NCBI RefSeq assembly: GCF_013285555.1
Contig: NZ_JAAXLT010000174.1
Coordinates: forward strand, 1 to 38,755
Length of the DNA stretch: 38,755 nucleotides
From: Candidatus Cyanaurora vandensis
Lineage (GTDB): Bacteria; Cyanobacteriota; Cyanobacteriia; Gloeobacterales; Anthocerotibacteraceae
Direction: 5' to 3'
Below, piece after piece: positions 8,308-16,190 of this stretch (position 1 is its first letter; every line of letters begins with the position of its first letter). Both the position numbers and the translations under genes were made by a program. The notes beneath the pieces were generated by a model. It did no database searches. It saw only the letters and a program-made list of their open reading frames with translations, and was not told where the DNA came from.

Positions 8308-9085
8308 TCACCCAGCAGGCCAACCCTCAAGGACAGGAAGTTGTTGGTCCAAGAAAAGTTGTTTACAGGCATGGCGCATGACTTTACCGTTGGAAGTCTT
8401 GGGAATGGCGTTGCTTTTGAGGAGATAGATAGCATCGGCACTCAGACCATGGACCTGAGCTACAGCCCGCTGGATGAGTGCGATGACCTGGGTTGAATCA
8501 GGGCGATGACCCGGACTTAGTTCCTGGAGGACGACCAACCGTTCCTGCTGGTCCACTTCCACCCCGAAACAGGCCCCACAACCCTGACGGAGAGCCGGGG
8601 TGGGCGAAATTGGGCGCACCACTGAAAGTCGCCCGGTACTGACTAATCACTTCCAGCCAGCGTACGGGTTTTTGTAAAAAAGCGACCGGGTCCATAAACG
8701 TACAGGGCGTTTTAACGTAGAGGGCCTGGAGCAAAAACCCAATCAGCCCCCAATCGTGGAAACTCGGCAACCAACAAACTAAATGGTCCGTCTCACTGCG
8801 GTCAAAGGCGTGGGCAATCAAGTCCACGTTGTAGAGCAAGTTGGCATGACTGAGCATGACCCCCTTAGGGTTGCCCGTGGAACCCGAGGTGTACTGCAAA
8901 AAAGCTAAGGGTTGCGGGACGGGGTTGGGTTGCCAGGATTGAGCGTCGGCGGGAATCTCCTCTAGGACCACCCACTCCACGGGGGCCGTGTCGCCCAGGA
9001 GCGGACGGACCAGTTGCAGCGTCGCGGTATTCGTGAAAATACCCTGGGGAGAACAGTCGTTGAGAACCGCAAGTAACCGGGGTAA
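8308..9085 (-). pseudogene. Fatty acyl-AMP ligase (FAAL), internally deleted
   Basis: The upstream part reads LPRLLAVLNDCSPQGIFTNT, then LQYTSGSTGNPKGVMLSHAN (the AMP-binding P-loop) and WLPSFHDWGLIGFLLQALY, FMDPVAFLQKP and TFSGAPNFA, all typical of FAAL enzymes that adenylate fatty acids for loading onto acyl carrier proteins. Near 8605 the text jumps frame directly to PALRQGCGACFGVEV and ends with AIPKTSNGKVMRHACKQLF, the C-terminal domain. Roughly 250 residues between these points are missing, and the first ~100 residues are missing too, where the sequence runs out of the desaturase relic. The original partner genes are the desaturase and ACP upstream. Confidence 0.85.
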
Positions 9086-9719
9086 TCCTGTTCCTTGAAT
9101 AATTCGATGTGTTCTTGGGGCAGCCAGAGCTTGTGCCAGAAGGCACGAAACTGGGGCCAAATCAAGTCCACCTACTCGGGAGGTAAATGTTCAGCTAATT
9201 CTTGCAATGTCAACTGGAAGAAACTACAGTGGCGCAACTCATCGCGGCCCATCCTACGTAGAATATCCGCCAAGTGGGAGTCTGTCACCACCTCGCTTAC
9301 ACTCGTGTAAGCAACGTAGGCCCCATACTCCTGCAGCACGTTGTAGACTACCTGCTGTAAACGGCGGTCAATCGTAGGACTGATTTGGACTGCATCAAGC
9401 TAGGGATCATAACTTTGCCCAAAGTTGCCCTGCTCTAACCCGGCGAACTCCAACAGCGTGATATCTTCGCCCAGAGCTTTTAAACAGATCCGCAATACCA
9501 CATGGTGCAAAAACTCCTCTCCGCCCCACAACGTCGCCCAAATCTCCAACTTATAGTCCTCGCCGTAGGAGCGGTGATACCGCTTAACATAGTGGGCAAT
9601 CCCGTACTCATTGAGACAAGTACTCCGAATAAAACGCACTACGGAATCGGGAACGGCAGCACGGTCTAACACTAGATTTTTTTGAGGTCCTTGAGGTCAG
9701 ACCACAGACTGCGGCCCAT
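9080..9719 (-). pseudogene. Ferritin-like acyl-ACP desaturase, broken
   Basis: Starting from the ATG at 9719 (MGRSLWSDLKDLKKI) the frame is lost in a run of seven A's; one added A would restore it into LVLDRAAVPDSVVRF. The rest carries two diiron motifs, EEFLHH and DELRHC, matching the EExRH and DEKRH pair of soluble acyl-ACP desaturases (type-2 fatty acid desaturase family). Two in-frame TAG codons follow, after NFGQSYDP (near 9400) and after EHLPPE (near 9175), and the C-terminus is lost in the fusion with the FAAL relic. It sits 43 bases downstream of the ACP gene. An AurF-like oxygenase is an alternative reading. Confidence 0.75.
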
Positions 9720-9762
9720 GATGAAAAATTGGTCTACTGTATCTGAGTTATCCCAACTCGGG

Positions 9763-10041
9763 TCAAGCATGGGGAGCCTCCATCAATTGCAGAACTAGGT
9801 CCGCCGCATCGCTGAGGGTATGAATCTTTTCGACATTAAACGTCGAGGGCAACTTAATCGAAAAGTTATCTTCAAGCGCGACCACAAAATCTACCACACC
9901 CAAAGAATCAATCGCTAAATCTTCGCGTAGACGGGTCTGTTCGTTAAGGAGTGTTCTATCCTCAAGGCTGAGCAAATCTTGAACAATGTCAATTAACTTA
10001 GTGACAATCTCAGCTTTGACGGGCAGCAGCGTAGTAATCAT
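9763..10041 (-). CDS. Acyl carrier protein, cluster-associated
   Basis: A 92-residue acidic protein with the phosphopantetheine attachment motif DSLGVVDFV; the serine is residue 46. Helix II onward (ALEDNFSIKLPS) and the C-terminal LSDAADLVLQLM fit the four-helix ACP fold. AGGA six bases before the ATG supports the start. It is the only intact member of the ACP-desaturase-FAAL row, where it would have carried the acyl chain being desaturated. It is more divergent than a housekeeping AcpP, so a dedicated secondary-metabolism or lipid-tailoring ACP is most likely. Whether it still has a use after loss of its partners is unknown. Confidence 0.9.
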   Translation of the reverse strand: MITTLLPVKAEIVTKLIDIVQDLLSLEDRTLLNEQTRLREDLAIDSLGVVDFVVALEDNFSIKLPSTFNVEKIHTLSDAADLVLQLMEAPHA

Positions 10042-10294
10042 GGAATTCCTACCGACAGACTCCTATGCAAAATAGTACTAGGTATTTACTGTGGATCAAA
10101 TCGTTTACAAATTGTATGAATTAAGGTGTGTGAGCTAGGTCGTGGTCTACGGTTAAATAACTAATCTTTAGGCCCACTCTTCTCGAAGCTTGGCACCAGA
10201 AGCACCAATCTATAGTTGCTCCAAAAAATAAGTTTGTGAGTGCATGGCAATATTTCGATACACTAAGCTCTGAAAATTTTTCTGATTGCGGTTG
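10042..10294. other. Intergenic region upstream of the ACP gene
   Basis: This AT-rich stretch contains the ACP promoter on the minus strand and the 3' flank of the hybrid kinase gene. I see no hairpin with a T-tract and no further gene. Confidence 0.4.
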
Positions 10295-11422
10295 TTAGGT
10301 CATAAGGTGGTCTTCCTTCATTAGGGGCATCTGAATCCAGAAGCAAGAGCCCTTCCCCGGTCCTTTGGAATAAACCCCGATGTGTCCGCCCATCCCGTAG
10401 ATAAATTCACTGGCTAGGATCAGCCCCAGACCTGTGCTTTTGAAGCGTTGGTCATCATAATCGCCTTGGAGTTGGGTGTAGCGCGTAAATAATTGGGATT
10501 GACGGTCCACTGGGATACCCGGTCCCTCATCAATAAAACCGACAATGACATCGGTTTGACCCTGATTCATCTGGACTAAAACCCGCGCTTCTTCTGGAGA
10601 ATATTTAATCGCATTATTAAGTAAATTCTCGATAACATGTTGCAGCTTGTCCCGGTCCGCCATGACCACCGTAGGCAGCGTCGTTACCCCAATGTGTTGC
10701 CGTTTGATCCGCGCCACCGGGGTCTGGGTCGTCACCGCTTCCTCGACGACCTGCCCCAAGTCCATCGGCTCCAGCTTATAAAATAATTTCCCTTCCTCCA
10801 GACGGCGCAGGTCGAGCAGCGTGTTGACCATATCCGAGAGCCGGAGGACCTGTTGTTCAGTGGTATCAAGGTATTCTTCGCGCAGGTGCTCCTCTGGCTC
10901 AATCCGCATCATCTCCAAGTTGATCCGCATCACCGCAATCGGCGTTTTGAGTTCGTGACTAGCAAAGGCGAGCATATCTGACTTGAAACGGTTGAGTTGT
11001 TGTAACTGATGGTTTTTTTCTAAAATCTCTTGCTGCATCGTGTGCATCCGTAGCCCGGTGCGGACCCGCGCCAGTAGTTCCGCCACATCAATCGGTTTAT
11101 TCAAAAAATCATCCACTCCCCCATCGCGGCTTTTGATCCGGTCAGCGAGGGTATCGCGTCCGGTGATGAGGATGAAATAAATATGGCGCAACTCGGCATC
11201 GGCCTTCAGTTGACTGCATAATTCCAGACCATCCATCTCAGGCATGGTCCAGTCCGAGAGAACGACTCGGGGCTTGACGGTACGGATCAGGTGCAGGGCC
11301 TCGAAACCATCACGGGCCTCTAGCACGACATAGCTCTCCATCCTAAGACGGCTAACTAAGGCAGCACGCATACTCCAATCGTCATCCACCACCAAAAGCG
11401 TGGGTTGTTCGTTGTTTTCCAT
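10295..11422 (-). CDS. Response regulator-histidine kinase hybrid (REC-HisKA-HATPase)
   Basis: An N-terminal receiver domain (VVDDDWSMR, phospho-acceptor Asp near residue 57 in LSDWTMPEMDG, Lys in FLNKPID) is followed by a short coiled-coil linker and a histidine kinase core: H-box FASHELKTPI (His near 156), N-box NLLNNAIKYS, G1 box DEGPGIP and G2 box STGLGL. There is no membrane segment or sensor domain, so it is a soluble relay protein probably fed by another kinase. Two ATGs lie side by side; the second (11422) has the better GGAGG spacing. No output regulator is adjacent. The order REC before the kinase is common in cyanobacteria. Confidence 0.93.
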   Translation of the reverse strand: MENNEQPTLLVVDDDWSMRAALVSRLRMESYVVLEARDGFEALHLIRTVKPRVVLSDWTMPEMDGLELCSQLKADAELRHIYFILITGRDTLADRIKSRDGGVDDFLNKPIDVAELLARVRTGLRMHTMQQEILEKNHQLQQLNRFKSDMLAFASHELKTPIAVMRINLEMMRIEPEEHLREEYLDTTEQQVLRLSDMVNTLLDLRRLEEGKLFYKLEPMDLGQVVEEAVTTQTPVARIKRQHIGVTTLPTVVMADRDKLQHVIENLLNNAIKYSPEEARVLVQMNQGQTDVIVGFIDEGPGIPVDRQSQLFTRYTQLQGDYDDQRFKSTGLGLILASEFIYGMGGHIGVYSKGPGKGSCFWIQMPLMKEDHLMT

Positions 11423-11529
11423 CATCCCCTCCCCGCTTAGATCCCCAGCACCGCTATTGCAATTGTTGCCCCAACTTTAACCGATGGACCTTCTTTTTTT
11501 GCCGCATGGGACCGCTCTCGCTTTAAAGT

Positions 11530-11566
11530 TCACTTTTTCTCACTAAAGCAGTCACTTTTTCTCACT
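11530..11566. promoter_or_regulatory. Two 15-bp direct repeats, 22-bp period
   Basis: TCACTTTTTCTCACT occurs at 11530-11544 and again at 11552-11566. The start-to-start distance of 22 bp is about two helical turns, as expected for tandem sites of a DNA-binding protein. The pair lies about 110 bp upstream of the hybrid kinase start on the minus strand. No known box is matched. Confidence 0.4.
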
Positions 11567-11586
11567 TACAATGCTAAACCCCTTCC

Positions 11587-11811
11587 CTAAGCTGTAAGAG
11601 CCTTCCAGTTATCTTCCAAGGCATCGTCACCAACGTAGAGCACCGCTTTGTCTCGCCCGACTTGGTTCTGACGTTTAAAGATACCCTAACCATCCCGAGT
11701 ACCCTGGCTCCCGGCAAGTACTGGCTCGGGGCAGTGTTGGACAAAGGGAGTCTGATTAGTGAGACCAAGGAAGGGAACAATGCGACCTATGTCCCGATCC
11801 AGGTTTACTAG
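11587..11811 (+). pseudogene. C-terminal fragment of a CARDB-like secreted protein
   Basis: The frame ending at the TAG at 11809-11811 reads LTIPSTLAPGKYWLGAVLD, then SETKEGNNATYVPIQVY. This is the typical end of a CARDB-type immunoglobulin-like domain (extracellular adhesion modules). No start codon is available upstream; a stop precedes the segment. The fragment is about 74 residues, followed by a good terminator, so it is probably the stranded tail of a deleted secreted protein. The neighbouring metalloprotease is also secreted, so a related origin is possible. Confidence 0.5.
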
Positions 11812-11877
11812 GCCCTTTGACAAATCCAGCTCGCTGTAGTAGCATTTGATACGTGAGGAGTTAGATAAGGTCAAGAA

Positions 11878-11924
11878 AACACCCTGGAGTCGAAACACGG
11901 ACAGACGCCCAGGGTGTTTTTTTT
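11878..11924 (+). terminator. Rho-independent terminator
   Basis: AACACCCTGG (11878-11887) pairs with CCAGGGTGTT (11909-11918), followed by an uninterrupted run of T. It would end transcription from the CARDB-like fragment before the metalloprotease gene. Confidence 0.8.
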
Positions 11925-12033
11925 ATGGGAACTTTACTGAATAAAGAGTTCGTAGGTTTGGTAATGGTTATCGCTCTTTCCCTTTGCATAATGGTATTTC
12001 TTGTTACCGAGTACCTTTACGTAAGGTTTTTCC

Positions 12034-12933
12034 ATGAAACGCTTCAGTGCAATTTTGGGATTGGTAATTTTGACGGTCCTCCCGGTCCAAGCCCAAGAGG
12101 GATTCACGGTGAATGGTACAGGGTTTACGAATCAAGCCGCTTTCATTGAGAGCGGTGCCCGGTGTGGCGTGAAGGACCCCAGCCCTCAACAACGAGCTGA
12201 GATCCAACGGACCTTGGACCAATGGCTGAAGAACAACCGCAGTTCCGCTGCTGTGACCAAAAATATCCCTGTCGCTTTCCACGTGGTCTACAGCGGCTCC
12301 ACCGGGAATATCTCTGATACTGCCATCGCCGCCCAGATCCAAGTCTTGAATGATAGCTACGCCGATAGCGGGTATACCTTTACCCTGGCTTCGGTAGACC
12401 GCACCAATGACAGCACTTGGTTCAAGATGACCCCCGGTTCCACTGCCGAGCGCAACGCCAAGACCGCCCTCAACATTTCACCCCAGACCCGGCTCAATTT
12501 CTATACCGCCAATCCCGGTCAAGGTTTGCTGGGCTGGGCTACTTTTCCGTGGAGTCTTAGCAGCAGTCCGACCCAAGATGGCGTGGTAGTGCTCTATTCC
12601 TCCCTACCCGGTGGGACGGCAGTACCCTACAACGAAGGTGATACCGCGACCCATGAAGTCGGGCATTGGCTGGGGCTATACCATACCTTCCAAGGCAGTG
12701 GTTTCCGGCAGAACGGCTGTCTCAATCCCGGCGATTCCGTGAGTGATACCGCCGCCGAACGTTCCGCTGCCTACGGTTGCCCGACCGGACGCGATAGCTG
12801 CACCACGGTGGCGGGACTCGACCCTATCACCAACTTCATGGATTACGTGGACGATTTTTGTATGTTCGAGTTCACACCGGGTCAGGCTACCCGGATTAAT
12901 AGCTCAGTCGCCACCTATCGTCCTCTACTGTAA
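12034..12933 (+). CDS. Secreted zinc metalloprotease, M43 (pappalysin/cytophagalysin) family
   Basis: Residues 1-20 (MKRFSAILGLVILTVLPVQA) form a clear signal peptide. The mature part contains the extended metzincin site HEVGHWLGLYH with zinc ligands at His207, His211 and His217 and catalytic Glu208, followed by the Met-turn in NFMDYVDD (Met269). A cluster of cysteines after the site (GCLNP, GCPTGRDSC, FC) fits the M43 family. At 299 residues it is a minimal catalytic domain without the C-terminal sorting or PKD domains often seen. It probably degrades external protein. It stands alone between two terminators and is uncommon in cyanobacteria, suggesting acquisition. Confidence 0.92.
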   Translation: MKRFSAILGLVILTVLPVQAQEGFTVNGTGFTNQAAFIESGARCGVKDPSPQQRAEIQRTLDQWLKNNRSSAAVTKNIPVAFHVVYSGSTGNISDTAIAAQIQVLNDSYADSGYTFTLASVDRTNDSTWFKMTPGSTAERNAKTALNISPQTRLNFYTANPGQGLLGWATFPWSLSSSPTQDGVVVLYSSLPGGTAVPYNEGDTATHEVGHWLGLYHTFQGSGFRQNGCLNPGDSVSDTAAERSAAYGCPTGRDSCTTVAGLDPITNFMDYVDDFCMFEFTPGQATRINSSVATYRPLL

Positions 12934-12946
12934 AAACGTTTAATTA

Positions 12947-12992
12947 CTGTGAATCCAGTCCTCAGCTTGCGGACCGGGTTCACAGCTTTTTA
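12947..12992 (+). terminator. Rho-independent terminator after the metalloprotease gene
   Basis: CTGTGAATCC (12947-12956) pairs with GGGTTCACAG (12976-12985) with one G-T pair, followed by CTTTTT. It lies 14 bases after the stop codon and may also serve the convergent Uma2 gene. Confidence 0.75.
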
Positions 12993-13006
12993 GGACGTCT
13001 CGCAGC

Positions 13007-13771
13007 CTATGCGGGTGGGTAATCGGGGTTAATGCCCCGCGCTCGTAACAGCTCCTCTAACCGCTCTGCCCGTTGCTGTGCCTGTTCTGCCCGTTGCTGT
13101 GCTTGTTCTGCCTGTTCCTCTAGTCGTTCTACCCGTTGTTGAGCTTGCTCTGCCCGTTGTCGTTCTGCCGCTTCTGGCAACGGCATAAGCTGTCCCTGGG
13201 CACTAAACCAGCGTAACTGCCGCTCATGAATGCCGAGATACAACTCAAGCTGCTCACTCCATAACCACCCAGTCTCAGTCGGCGTAATCGCCTCATACTG
13301 ACTATTAACTAGATGAAATCCCGCAAACTCCATCGTCTGAGGATGAAACCAGAAATAATTAGGCAAACGCCACACGTCTTGATAAAGCTGCTTTTTGGCT
13401 CCTCGGTCCACCGTTGCCGTTGAGCTTGACAGTAACTCAATTACCACATTTGGATATTTGCCTCCCTCTTCCCAAATTGTCCAACTGCGGCGGTCTTTCT
13501 TCTCCGCCCCCAGCACCACAAAAATGTCTGGACCCCGAAAATCACGCCGCTTTAGTTGCTGTTCGTTGTAGTAAACCGTCAGGTTGCCGGAGATATAGAA
13601 ATCTGGGCGGTCCTGCCACCAATATTTCAACAGACGAATCAATAGGTCAATCTGGTTGCGGTGAAAGTCAGTTTCCAAGGGCGGCTCATCACTGTCTAAA
13701 TTGGTCGGAGGCCACTTAATGTCGTCTGTGACATCCTCGCTAATCAGTGGATTGGCATCAAGACGAACCAT
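13007..13771 (-). CDS. Uma2-family (DUF820) putative nuclease with coiled-coil tail
   Basis: I choose the ATG at 13771 (MVRLDANPLISED) over an upstream TTG, giving 254 residues. The core shows the Uma2 PD-(D/E)XK-like features: PDIFVVLG, PNVVIELLSSST and a YFWFHP segment near the end of the fold. The C-terminal ~65 residues are a repetitive coiled coil built from RAEQAQQRVERLEEQ-type units. Uma2 proteins are hugely expanded in cyanobacteria and their role is unproven. The repeated tail is likely to vary in length between strains. Confidence 0.85.
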   Translation of the reverse strand: MVRLDANPLISEDVTDDIKWPPTNLDSDEPPLETDFHRNQIDLLIRLLKYWWQDRPDFYISGNLTVYYNEQQLKRRDFRGPDIFVVLGAEKKDRRSWTIWEEGGKYPNVVIELLSSSTATVDRGAKKQLYQDVWRLPNYFWFHPQTMEFAGFHLVNSQYEAITPTETGWLWSEQLELYLGIHERQLRWFSAQGQLMPLPEAAERQRAEQAQQRVERLEEQAEQAQQRAEQAQQRAERLEELLRARGINPDYPPA

Positions 13772-13918
13772 GCTGGGACGCTCCAACAAAAGTATTTTTA
13801 GTATAGCCGAAGGAGAATTGAGCCATATTTCGTCCTTTAGTTAGGACGACTCAGGTAGATTCTTCTTCCCTTAAAAAGCTGTCCATTACCCACATCATTC
13901 TGGTGTAAACTTCAACCT

Positions 13919-14284
13919 ATGCCTCTGAATGACCATCTAGGCGCCTGAACAACTATCAAAACCGGAACGAATTTCTACTCGACTGGATCATCGAAACGAT
14001 GCCGCCCGGTTCTCACATTCTGGACATTGGAGCTAATGACGGGAGCTTCTATCCTGAAATTGAGCGCGTCGCCCGCCATCCTGGACTATTCACGTAGACC
14101 TGGATACAACGAAGCTGAGTCGTCACCCGCTTGGGCAAGCCCGTTATCCAGCTAACCTAGAGAAAGCAGAGATTCAACCGGAATCTTTTGATTGCGCCTA
14201 TGCCATCTACGTCGGTCCACCCAAAACCTTTCCGTGGCGCTGGGAAGGCATGGTCGAAGTCAAGAGTATCTACTTGGTAATTTG
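13919..14284 (+). pseudogene. SAM-dependent methyltransferase remnant
   Basis: Frame fragments read RLNNYQNRNEFLLDWIIET, then HILDIGANDGSFYPEIE, which is the glycine-rich SAM-binding motif I. After a frameshift near 14094 the text continues as VDLDTTKLSRHPLGQARYP (motif II with the acidic ribose ligand) and ESFDCAYAIYV (motif III region), then shifts again near 14215. At least two or three frameshifts break it and the protein is much shorter than a normal methyltransferase. It is dead. Its original substrate cannot be told. Confidence 0.7.
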
Positions 14285-14356
14285 ATGGGTCGGATGATCG
14301 AGGCGAGCTAGGACTAAATACTTACATCACAACGCCGCGCTACTGAAGCGGTTGAG

Positions 14357-14716
14357 CTAGTAGGGTAGACGGCGCAGGAGCCAGTCGTAACCCTGTTCTA
14401 GGGGATGGGCCGGAGTCCGGTCAAGTCCGTTATAAATTTTTAGGCCCAAGGGAGTCAGCCGGAAACGGTCCGTAATACCTTGACCATCCACCTCCCGGCG
14501 CAACACTCCTACCCGAATTAACCACATCAGATCATCCTCCGCACTCAACTGCGAGACCGGACGGCGACTATAACCCAACCCCTGTCCGCGCTCCCCCACG
14601 AAATCTGCCAATGGGATGCTCGCTTTGACCATGCAGGCGAGGGCTTGGTCCGTCACCGTGACACACCGTAAGGCCCGCAACGCCCGCACCTGGATCGCTG
14701 ACTCAAGACTAGTCAT
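14357..14716 (-). CDS. Npun_F0494-like conserved cyanobacterial protein
   Basis: A 119-residue soluble protein. The C-terminal half (LMWLIRVGVLRREVDGQGIT then DRFRLTPLGLKIY) matches my recollection of the cyanobacteria-specific Npun_F0494 family and looks like a winged-helix. The N-terminal half (VRALRALRCVTVTDQALACM) is helical. No function is established. It lies 40 bp downstream of the DUF2996 gene on the same strand, so the two are probably an operon. Confidence 0.6.
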   Translation of the reverse strand: MTSLESAIQVRALRALRCVTVTDQALACMVKASIPLADFVGERGQGLGYSRRPVSQLSAEDDLMWLIRVGVLRREVDGQGITDRFRLTPLGLKIYNGLDRTPAHPLEQGYDWLLRRLPY

Positions 14717-14756
14717 GATATTGCTCTAACATTTCTTCATATTAAGCAACGATGAC

Positions 14757-15155
14757 CTAGGGCGTACCCTTCACCGCCACTACTGGCTTAGTGAGCCAAG
14801 AAAGGGTCGTCGTAAATTTCAACATCAACAGTTCCACCATCGTTGCACTGTCCACCTTGACAAAACCGCGCTCCGGGGGCATGAACATCTCGCTAATCTC
14901 GCCCTTGCCCTGCCGACTACTCACCAGGGTCTTGCGGCCTTCCACCGTCTCCTCATCAAAATACAGAATAAAAGTGTAGTCCTCGCGCCCTAGGTCCCAT
15001 TCCGCTTTGAGGTTGTCGTTGCCTAGACTTAACTGTAAGTCGCGCGCCCCGGCTCCCTGCATAGCGTTAGTCAAGGCCGGTCCTAGGTCGCTGCTTAAGA
15101 ATTCCGGGAGATTCACCACGGGGGCTACTTTTTTCGGTGGTCGCTCAGCCGTCAT
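14757..15155 (-). CDS. DUF2996-family protein
   Basis: A 132-residue protein with a Pro/Lys-rich N-terminus and a central domain containing YTFILYFDEETVEGRKTL and a C-terminal MVELLMLKFTTTLSWL. These align by eye with cyanobacterial/plastid DUF2996 (typically NLYFPEEDIxGxK and LLVFGLVQRLN). The function is unknown; the family follows oxygenic photosynthesis. It is divergent from the cNMP-binding gene across about 105 bp. Confidence 0.65.
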   Translation of the reverse strand: MTAERPPKKVAPVVNLPEFLSSDLGPALTNAMQGAGARDLQLSLGNDNLKAEWDLGREDYTFILYFDEETVEGRKTLVSSRQGKGEISEMFMPPERGFVKVDSATMVELLMLKFTTTLSWLTKPVVAVKGTP

Positions 15156-15261
15156 GCCTGTCCCAAATTACTCCCCTCACTGTAGTAGTCTGTCTGGTCA
15201 GAAGCAAGCTACCCCGCTCGTCCCGGGGTTCGGTAGGATGATGAAAACTGGAGTCTGGTGC

Positions 15262-15723
15262 GTGAGTAAGTCTCTCTTTCAGCAACTCCCCGAAGTCCTC
15301 TGGGGTACCCTGGTCTCTAAAACCTTTGCGGCGGGCGAAGTTATTTGTGAAGAGGGCACACCGGGTCAAGCGATGTACATTATTCTCGCAGGCGGGGTTG
15401 TCGTCTGTAAACGGATCGAGGGGGAGTTAGATACGGTGGTGGCTCGGTTTGGGCCGGGGGAGTGTTTCGGTGAGTTCGCGCTTTTTGACCAAGCTCCGCG
15501 CTCAGCAACAGTCCAGGCGGAACACGAGACTCGACTCTTAGTTTTCAGCCGCCGGGACCTCGAAGACCTGATTACCCAAAACCCCCAACTCGCCGCCCGC
15601 TTCATGCTGGTCTTGATGGATGAGTTGACTGACCGCCTGCGCTCCACCAACGAACAGCTCTCCCAATCCATCCGCTGGGGCCTCCAATCACGGGGCTACG
15701 AACTAGAACAGGGTTTAAATTGA
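15262..15723 (+). CDS. Cyclic nucleotide-binding domain protein
   Basis: I place the start at the GTG at 15262 (SKSLFQQLPEVLWG), preceded by GGAG with 8-base spacing; an in-frame ATG pair at 15238/15241 is the alternative. The 153-residue product is one cNMP-binding beta-roll: FAAGEVICEEGTPGQAMYII, then the phosphate-binding cassette FGEFALFDQAPRSATV, which has the E and R expected for cAMP/cGMP binding. A C-terminal helical tail follows, with no DNA-binding helix-turn-helix, so it is not a full CRP-type regulator. It may act as a free-standing sensor or partner. No operon partner is evident. Confidence 0.88.
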   Translation: MSKSLFQQLPEVLWGTLVSKTFAAGEVICEEGTPGQAMYIILAGGVVVCKRIEGELDTVVARFGPGECFGEFALFDQAPRSATVQAEHETRLLVFSRRDLEDLITQNPQLAARFMLVLMDELTDRLRSTNEQLSQSIRWGLQSRGYELEQGLN

Positions 15724-16190
15724 TTGCCGGAACATGTCAATTCAAAGTTGAAGTGCAACGGCATCTAACCGCTTAAAGAATACTTCATGAGGGGAGCATC
15801 TCACTTCGGTAAGAGCTAGCGGAAAAAGTGCTGTAGATTAGTGATGTCGTGCCTGAGTAGCGAGATGGTGATTCCCACGAGGGCCGAGCGGGCTAACCAA
15901 ATCCAGCAATGGGCGGAACGACTGGCAGAGCGATTATGTGCCTTGAGAATTGATCCCGAAGCGAGCTAGGGTCCCGCCTTTGTCGTAGTCTTGCTAGGTC
16001 CTTGTTTTCTAAATGCAAAAGCAGTGCTTCTTGTGGCGGTAAGTTCTGAGCGAAGCTAGGTAGTAGGGACTACCACGCTAGGTTCTTTAGTGAAATGAGT
16101 AGTGTTTGGGACTCGTCGGCTAGTCCCAGAGACTCGGGCAGTAGGCTCTGAGAACAGTGAGGGGCTTTAGCTGTAGGGGGTTAAGCAGTC
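15724..16190. other. Intergenic region with IS remnant
   Basis: No intact gene is present. The first part carries the left end of a second ISKra4-like element (listed separately). The remaining bases to 16190 show no coding signal; several short ORFs are broken by TAG codons. Confidence 0.5.
15792..15970 (+). mobile_element. Left-end fragment of a second ISKra4-like element
   Basis: GGGAGCATCTCACTT at 15792 repeats the first 15 bases of the element at 100. The next ~60 bases also align loosely (agatta.tg, cgtg.ctgag, gatg), and a short reading follows (MVIPTRAERANQIQQWAERL) that stops at 15967-15969. No right inverted repeat is found downstream, so this is a truncated copy or a solo end. Confidence 0.5.

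Noticed and set aside
11925-12149. ORF with a membrane-like N-terminus before the metalloprotease
   Set aside because: Its ATG follows the terminator's T-tract directly, it lacks a ribosome site, and its second half is another frame of the protease gene.
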